NCBI GenBank assembly: GCA_030737835.1
Contig: CM060849.1
Coordinates: 11,088,454-11,152,453, forward strand
DNA from: Acorus gramineus
Taxonomy: Eukaryota > Streptophyta > Magnoliopsida > Acorales > Acoraceae
DNA length: 64,000 bases
Reading direction: 5' to 3'
A program made the translations under genes and the position numbers. The notes beneath the pieces were generated by a model. It was not told the origin of the DNA. It ran no database searches and was given only the letters and a program-made list of their open reading frames with translations. This document shows positions 59,338 through 64,000 of the stretch, piece by piece; position 1 is the stretch's first letter, and every line of letters starts with the position of its first letter.

Positions 59338-59685
59338 CAGTCCCAAAATCCTGTGTCACCCATTGAAGGGTGAGGGTGAGGGTGTAGCGGGTTGGCGGAA
59401 GCGACCCGTTGGTTTTTGGTGCAGTTAGTCCCAATATCCTATGTCACCCATTGAAGGGTGAGGGTGAGGGTGTGGCGGGTTGGCGGAAGCGACCCGCTGG
59501 TTATGTGTAGTCAGTCCCAAAATCCTATGTCACCCGTGGTAGGGTGAGGGTGAGGGTGTAGTGGGTTGGCGATGAGCGACCTACTGGATTTGTGAATGGA
59601 TTATTATCAGTCCCAATAACCTATGTCACCCATTGATGGGTGAGGGTGAGGGTGTGGTGGTTCGGCGAAGTACGAATCACTGGAT
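59338..59685 (+). repeat. Minisatellite, four units of about 78-96 bp
   Basis: Units start AGTCCCAAAATCCT or a variant at 59338, 59426, 59512 and 59608. Each has 'gtcacccattgaagggtgag', 'ggtgagggtgt' and 'gggttggcg'. They diverge towards the 3' end. Confidence 0.85.
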
Positions 59686-60205
59686 CATGTTGTTATGTCT
59701 TAGAGGCTGGATAAATAATGGAATTGTGGTAAATATTGTCTGTGATGCATGGGTTGTGCCGTTCACTGAGCGTGTGGCTCACCCCTCGCACAATATTTTT
59801 TCTTCAGTGTCATCTGAGTCGGATCTGGAGGAGGAGCTCCCCGAGGGACTTCATCAGTAGCGGAGTAGCGCCACGTCCCGCGAGTTGCAGAGACTATCAG
59901 CATCCTTTGTACCAGTATGTATTATTTTCCGTGCTTGGGCACGCGTTTGTGTTGTATTTGGATCTCTTTGTATGTATATTGGCTCTCACAGGACATGTGA
60001 TTATGTATGGAGTCTGTAGTGTATTTTGATTACAGATTCAGTCTTAGTTATCCGCATTTGGTGTATATATATCCTGTCAGCCTTGCTTTTGTTGTCTGTG
60101 TGTCATTTTGGCTGCTTGTGTATGATATTATTGACCTCCTGAGTAGATTCTGATATATATATACACTTGCCGCGTCCCGGGGACGCCTGGGGCGTGACAA
60201 AAAGG

Positions 60206-60217
60206 TGGTATCAGAGC
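60206..60217 (+). promoter_or_regulatory. Primer-binding site (initiator Met-tRNA type)
   Basis: TGGTATCAGAGC, 6 bp after the LTR end GTGACA. The same site is used by the TRIM-like element at 990-1001. Confidence 0.85.
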
Positions 60218-60319
60218 CTGGTCCTGTCAGAGCCAATAGTCTTCTTTCGTAGAGATGAGTCCTAGGATTTTGATATGGGTATTCTGATCCTAGAGTCTGG
60301 TTTTCTTAGGATTGCTGAT

Positions 60320-60748
60320 ATGTCTCCTCGTGGAGGACGGCGCGGACATGGTCCCTCTCGACCTTTGGAGGTTTTCGGACCTGCTAGAGGCGAGGATGCT
60401 ACTGGAGAGTCCACGGCTGTGAGGCCAGGATCGGCGCAGGAGCCTCCCGCACGGGAACGTGCGTTCGCTCGGATAGCGGATTCGGTGGAGACTCGGATCA
60501 AGGCACTGGAGGCGCAGACCAGAGCGTTGGTAGAGCAAGCGCGGGAGATCCGGGAGCTGAGGGCGGCCCGTGATGCAGTTCCACAGGTCCCCTTGGTAGC
60601 AGATCCGTCTGTGGTACCCGAAGTACCCCCAGTCCCCGTGGTGATTCCAGCGGTGAGAGTTCAGGATCCCCTAGTGAGGGAGGTGGAGCTAGAGGCTGCA
60701 GCGCGAGTATTGAGTGTGGTTGTTCGAATTGAAGAGGCTGGGTTGTAG
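60320..60748 (+). pseudogene. Gypsy gag relic
   Basis: From ATG at 60320 (MSPRGGRRGHGPSRPLEVFG) the frame runs 142 codons, with a predicted coiled stretch (ADSVETRIKALEAQTRALVE) and a Val/Pro-rich part. It then stops long before the capsid domain and CCHC knuckle expected of gag. LTR-like DNA follows, so gag is truncated. Confidence 0.6.
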
Positions 60749-60839
60749 CCGTCCTGGCAGGAGGCTCTCATCCGTAGGTACCGCCGATGCAGTCGGAGGG
60801 GTACTGATCGTGGGAGCGTGTCAGGTAGGGGCTAACCCG

Positions 60840-61700
60840 GAAATGGATTAATGGATGGTGTCGCGAGCGTGGAAATCGCTCTCCCCTTCGTCGGATCCGC
60901 GTAGTACAGCCCCGGCGTTAGACAGGCTCCCGGTCAGAGGACCAGGCGAGCTACGGAGCGGGGAGAGGCTACCGGTGGACCAGGGGTAGAGAGCAGTCTA
61001 AGTCTCTCCCAAAGTCCCAAAATGTCTCCTTTCGGGAGTGAGGGTGTGGATGAGGCGAAGACGGTTCGCTCGTGACCAAATGGTTCATTCGACCATTCCC
61101 GATGATGTTGGGTTTGGTCCTGTAATGGATGATGTCGCGAGTATGGAAATCGTTCTCCCCTTCGTTGGACCCGAGTAGGGACTCCTCAGCGTTAGAGAGG
61201 CCTTCCTGACAGAGGGCTCCCCTCAGTAAGCACCTCCTGATTTGGTTTCGGACTGTGCTGAATTGTGGGAGCGGACCAGGCGGCCTACGGTGTGGAGGAG
61301 AGGCTACCGGTGGACCAGGGGTGAAGAACAGTCTAAGTCTCTCCCAAAGTCCCAAAAAGTCTCCTGAAAGGAGTGAGGGTGTGGATGAGACAAAGACGCG
61401 TCGCCTCGTGACTCGGTCGTGGTTCGACCGTTCCCATAGAGGTTGGGTCCGGTCTTGAGATGGATGTTGAAGGATATCGGTGGGTGATTATCTAGATGTA
61501 GATGATCCGGTGAGGTTGGTAATGTTCTTTAATAATGATGTCTTCTCCTAGTGTTCCTTTCTGGATTAAGGGGCCTTGTGAGGTCGGCGTTGAAACCCGG
61601 GCTAGGATACTTCGTGTTCCTTGTTTGGTTGTCGGGGTATCCTATATCGGGGTTTCATGCTGCTTTCCCGAGGTTTCTTTTCCCAGTCAAGGGACACCAT
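60840..61700 (+). repeat. LTR-derived blocks between gag and pol, out of order
   Basis: 60840-61080 and 61130-61440 each resemble 59140-59400 ('gttagacaggc', 'ccaggcggcctacgg', 'ctaccggtggacca'). 61560-61690 resembles 58888-59010 ('gtgttccttgtttggttgtc'). The order is therefore reversed and one block is doubled. Confidence 0.7.
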
Positions 61701-61757
61701 GGAAGCATCAGATGGATGGTGGATCAAATGTGAGTTTTGGTTGGTGGTTAAGGCCTT

Positions 61758-62160
61758 TTGGGCTGGGTGATTTTTGGTAAAGGAATATCTGTGGACCCGG
61801 GCAAGACGCTCGTCGCGTCAAATTGGCGCCGACCGTCGAACCCCGCAGGGATTCGGAGCTTCCCGAGTTTAGCAGGTTATTGTAGGAAGCTTGACGAGGG
61901 ACTCTCGAAGATAGCTGTTCCTCTTAACCGCCTTACTCGGAGGGATATCCGGTTCGAGTGGTCCCCTTCTTGCGAGGAGAGCTTCCTGGAGTTTACTCGG
62001 AGGCTCACCTCAGCGCCAGTTCTTACCTTCCGTCTGGGAGGGGTGGGTTCGCAGTTTGCTCTGACGCATCGCGATTGGGTGTGGTGATGCGTTCGATCGG
62101 AACCAGGTGCGTCCTATTGCAGCTCAGTGGGCGATCGCTAGTGGACAGGGTTCCATAGTG
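61758..62160 (+). pseudogene. Gypsy reverse transcriptase C-terminus and RNase H start
   Basis: The frame reads KGISVDPGKTLVASNWRRPS, then RSFPSLAGYCRKLDEGLSKI and TRLTRRDIRFEWSPSCEESF (near-consensus RT thumb/connection), then SAPVLTF. A shifted frame continues AVCSDASRLGVVM (RNase H first Asp). It lies upstream of the RT palm fragment (62640-63030), the reverse of the usual order. Confidence 0.8.
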
Positions 62161-62639
62161 GCATCTGGAGTCGCTTCGATAAATCATTATGTGTTGTAGC
62201 TGCCCGGTTGAGGCCAGAGCCCTACGAGGTGCTCCCAGATGCTATGCTTGTTGGTGCGCCCATATGGCAGAGATAGCGGGCTTGGGAGGCTACCAGGTAG
62301 AGGCCACACCGGGAGAGTGCTGCTAAATGATGACGAAAGCATGGACTCCCGTGATGAATCTGCCCATAGAGTGCAGGATGCCGGAGTTCCAATGGTTGTG
62401 ATGAGCGGCCTATCTCTGGCGGCATGTAAGCACAGATGTAGATACTGTCGCGTTTTGCCCCACATTGGTCGCAAATAAGGAGACGCGATGCTAGCGTTCG
62501 TGATGGGACTTGACCGCCATATCAGATAGATGACGTTGCATAGGCATTGTCGAGGTCCGACGACCCCTTATTGCATGTCTCGTGGATTAAGTGCGGTTAA
62601 GCGGCTTACCGAGCGTGTAAGTGTTATCATGAGCGCCAG
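62161..62639 (+). other. Unassigned part of the gypsy element
   Basis: GC-moderate and decayed. It is probably pol-derived, but no motif could be fixed. Confidence 0.35.
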
Positions 62640-63030
62640 CCATGCTCGAAGAGCAGAATCCGAACTTGATTGTTCATGGTGTTGTTTTGATCTCCCCGTG
62701 GAGGTAGAAGATCAATTACCTTTGTCGCGAATGGATGATCTATTTGACCAGCTCTGAGAGCGAGTGCCTGCTGTTAGATCGATCTTCGCACAAGGGTACC
62801 ACAAGCTGGAGATCCGAGAGTTGGACATCCCGTAGATGGCCTTTCGTGACCGTTCAGGCACTACGAGTTTTAAGTACTGCCGTCGGGGTGGACGAATGCG
62901 CCGGATGCCTTCGTGGATCTCGAAAGTTTTATTGGGTTTCCGAGGACTACTTTGGGGTAGTCTTTGTTGAGTTGCTGTGGTGTGATGATAAGATGATGTG
63001 GGTGACCTTGTTTCCCCAGGTTGGCATGCC
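62640..63030 (+). pseudogene. Gypsy reverse transcriptase palm relic
   Basis: The frame gives LPLSRMDDLFDQL (62717-62755), a stop, then FAQGYHKLEIRELDIP and MAFRDRSGTTSFKYC. These follow the conserved RT fingers/palm order. The catalytic FIDDIL motif is not readable after several frameshifts. Confidence 0.75.
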
Positions 63031-63079
63031 CTCAGGCAAAGTTCGAGATTCATCATCGCGTGAAAAGCGTCAGTCCATC

Positions 63080-64000
63080 AAGATTCCTCAGTGGGCGTGA
63101 GAATGGGTTGTCAGGGATTGTTGCAGACTAGTTAATGTCACGTTCGGGTCACGACGCCGTCTGGGTGATCATTGACCGACTGACTAAGTCCGCGACTCCC
63201 TCCCTATCAGACTGATTGAGTCTCTGGACGTCTTGACGTGGGTTTCCACCTTCGCGATTGTTCGTCTTCATGGCACTCCAGTCGGCGCTATTTTCGGTTG
63301 AGACGCGAGGGTTACTTTGAGGTTGTGGCGCAGCCTTAGGCGCGAGCCTCCATTTAAGTATAGCGTTTCATCGCCGATGGACAGCCAGTCAATGAGGGCG
63401 ATTCGAACCTTGGAGGACATGCTATGTGCCTGCGTGCTCGATGTTGAGGGCAGTTGGGTGAGGCACCACCAATTGTTGGGGTATGCCTGTAAGCGACTGC
63501 CATTCGAGCACCCGGATGGATCGGTGATGGGCACTCTACAGGCGCAGTTCCATACCTCCCTTGTGTTGGGACGGTAGTGGAGCGCCAGTTGGAGGGGCCA
63601 TAAGTTAGTTGTTTGACCTCGCGGTGGCCGGGTTGGTTAGGGTGTACATCTGCACCTCCCAGAACCGACAGAAGGGCTACCCGGGTCATCGTCGCCAGAA
63701 GCTTACCTTCGGGTTTGGCGACCATAATTGCAAGGAAGTGTCCTGGTTTAAGGGCATCCTCTGTTTCGACGTTCGAGGCAAGCCGAGTTGCTCTTTAATG
63801 GGACCTTGTTCTCGTCATTGAGTGGATTGGGGAGGTGGCTTATCATGTAGCCTTTCCCCCGCAGCTGGTTCGTGCCCACGACGTCGTCCTTGTCCCATGG
63901 CCAAGGCGTTATGTCCACGATCCTGCTCACGTCATCCCGTTCGAGCCGCTTGTCTCTGAGCCGGACAGTCATTCGTGGAGCAGTCGATTGAGATCATGGA
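63080..64000 (+). pseudogene. Gypsy integrase relic, runs off the window
   Basis: Across several frames: DAVWVIIDRLTKSA near 63155, IVRLHGTP near 63258, SMRAIRTLEDMLCACVLD near 63390 and GSWVRHH near 63450 (integrase core). Then LPSGLATI near 63700 and VIPFEPLVSEPDSHSWSS near 63930, the C-terminal region that precedes the chromodomain in Tekay/Del-like elements. Stops and shifts abound. The chromodomain and 3' LTR would lie outside the window. Confidence 0.75.

Larger units (their letters stand above)
57053..60199 (+). mobile_element. Long 5' LTR of a Ty3/gypsy element
   Basis: The right end GGGGCGTGACA (60199) is followed by a tRNA-Met-type primer-binding site and gag. The left end is placed at TGTCAC (57053), the inverted match of GTGACA, giving about 3.15 kb. 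The left limit is an inference because the 3' LTR and second target duplication lie outside the window. The LTR includes a GC-rich low-complexity tract and a minisatellite. Length and layout fit Tekay/Del-type chromoviruses. Confidence 0.65.

Noticed and set aside
59338-59685. CRISPR-like repeat array
   Set aside because: Units are contiguous without unique spacers, and the host is a plant; it is a minisatellite in an LTR.

Overview
The window is nuclear DNA of a flowering plant, probably a eudicot. It is AT-rich, holds spliced plant-type receptor kinase genes, carries pieces of plastid DNA, and is crowded with plant transposon families. Nothing bacterial or viral was seen. The species cannot be named from the sequence.

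The gene content is a tandem cluster of L-type (legume-lectin) receptor-like kinases, all on the minus strand: LecRK-1 (3105-5408), the pseudogene LecRK-2 (25797-27895), LecRK-3 (34005-36357) and LecRK-4 (42387-44677). Copies 1, 3 and 4 encode complete proteins of 649, 665 and 666 aa with signal peptide, lectin domain, one membrane helix and an RD-type kinase. All four share one phase-1 intron just after the APE motif. In every copy, most of that intron is a solo LTR of a TRIM-like element, which also occurs outside the genes at 770-1278 and 10494-10900. Two small LecRK lectin-exon relics lie on the plus strand (about 16020 and 52735).

Layout. 1-2080: decayed Ty1/copia pol with a TRIM inside its integrase. 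3105-5408: LecRK-1. 5590-6614: CACTA-type end with a four-unit tandem array. 6615-10900: gene-flank repeats, a MITE, a solo LTR and a second TRIM. 11031-15840: a decayed hAT transposon holding a LINE that holds a small hAT MITE. 16020-19190: LecRK relic, MULE relic and plastid DNA mosaic. 20060-25180: segmental duplicate, MITEs and a long-TIR foldback element. 25797-28990: LecRK-2, fused at its 5' end to a gypsy-type LTR. 29125-33517: second foldback element and MITEs. 34005-36357: LecRK-3. 37620-39190: segmental duplicate. 42387-44677: LecRK-4. 48771-52650: a MULE-like element with a FAR1 domain and a nested copia solo LTR. 55081-56037: tandem duplication. 56311-56481: possible small gene. 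57053 to the end: a GC-rich Ty3/gypsy element with a very long 5' LTR, a gag relic and a scrambled pol.

The receptor kinases probably act at the plasma membrane as cell-surface sensors. The cluster grew by unequal duplication of gene plus flank. Shared insertions give an order: the intron LTR is in all four copies, while a foldback MITE in the 3' flank is in copies 2-4 and absent at the matching site of copy 1. Coordinates of degenerate elements are approximate unless a target-site duplication is quoted.
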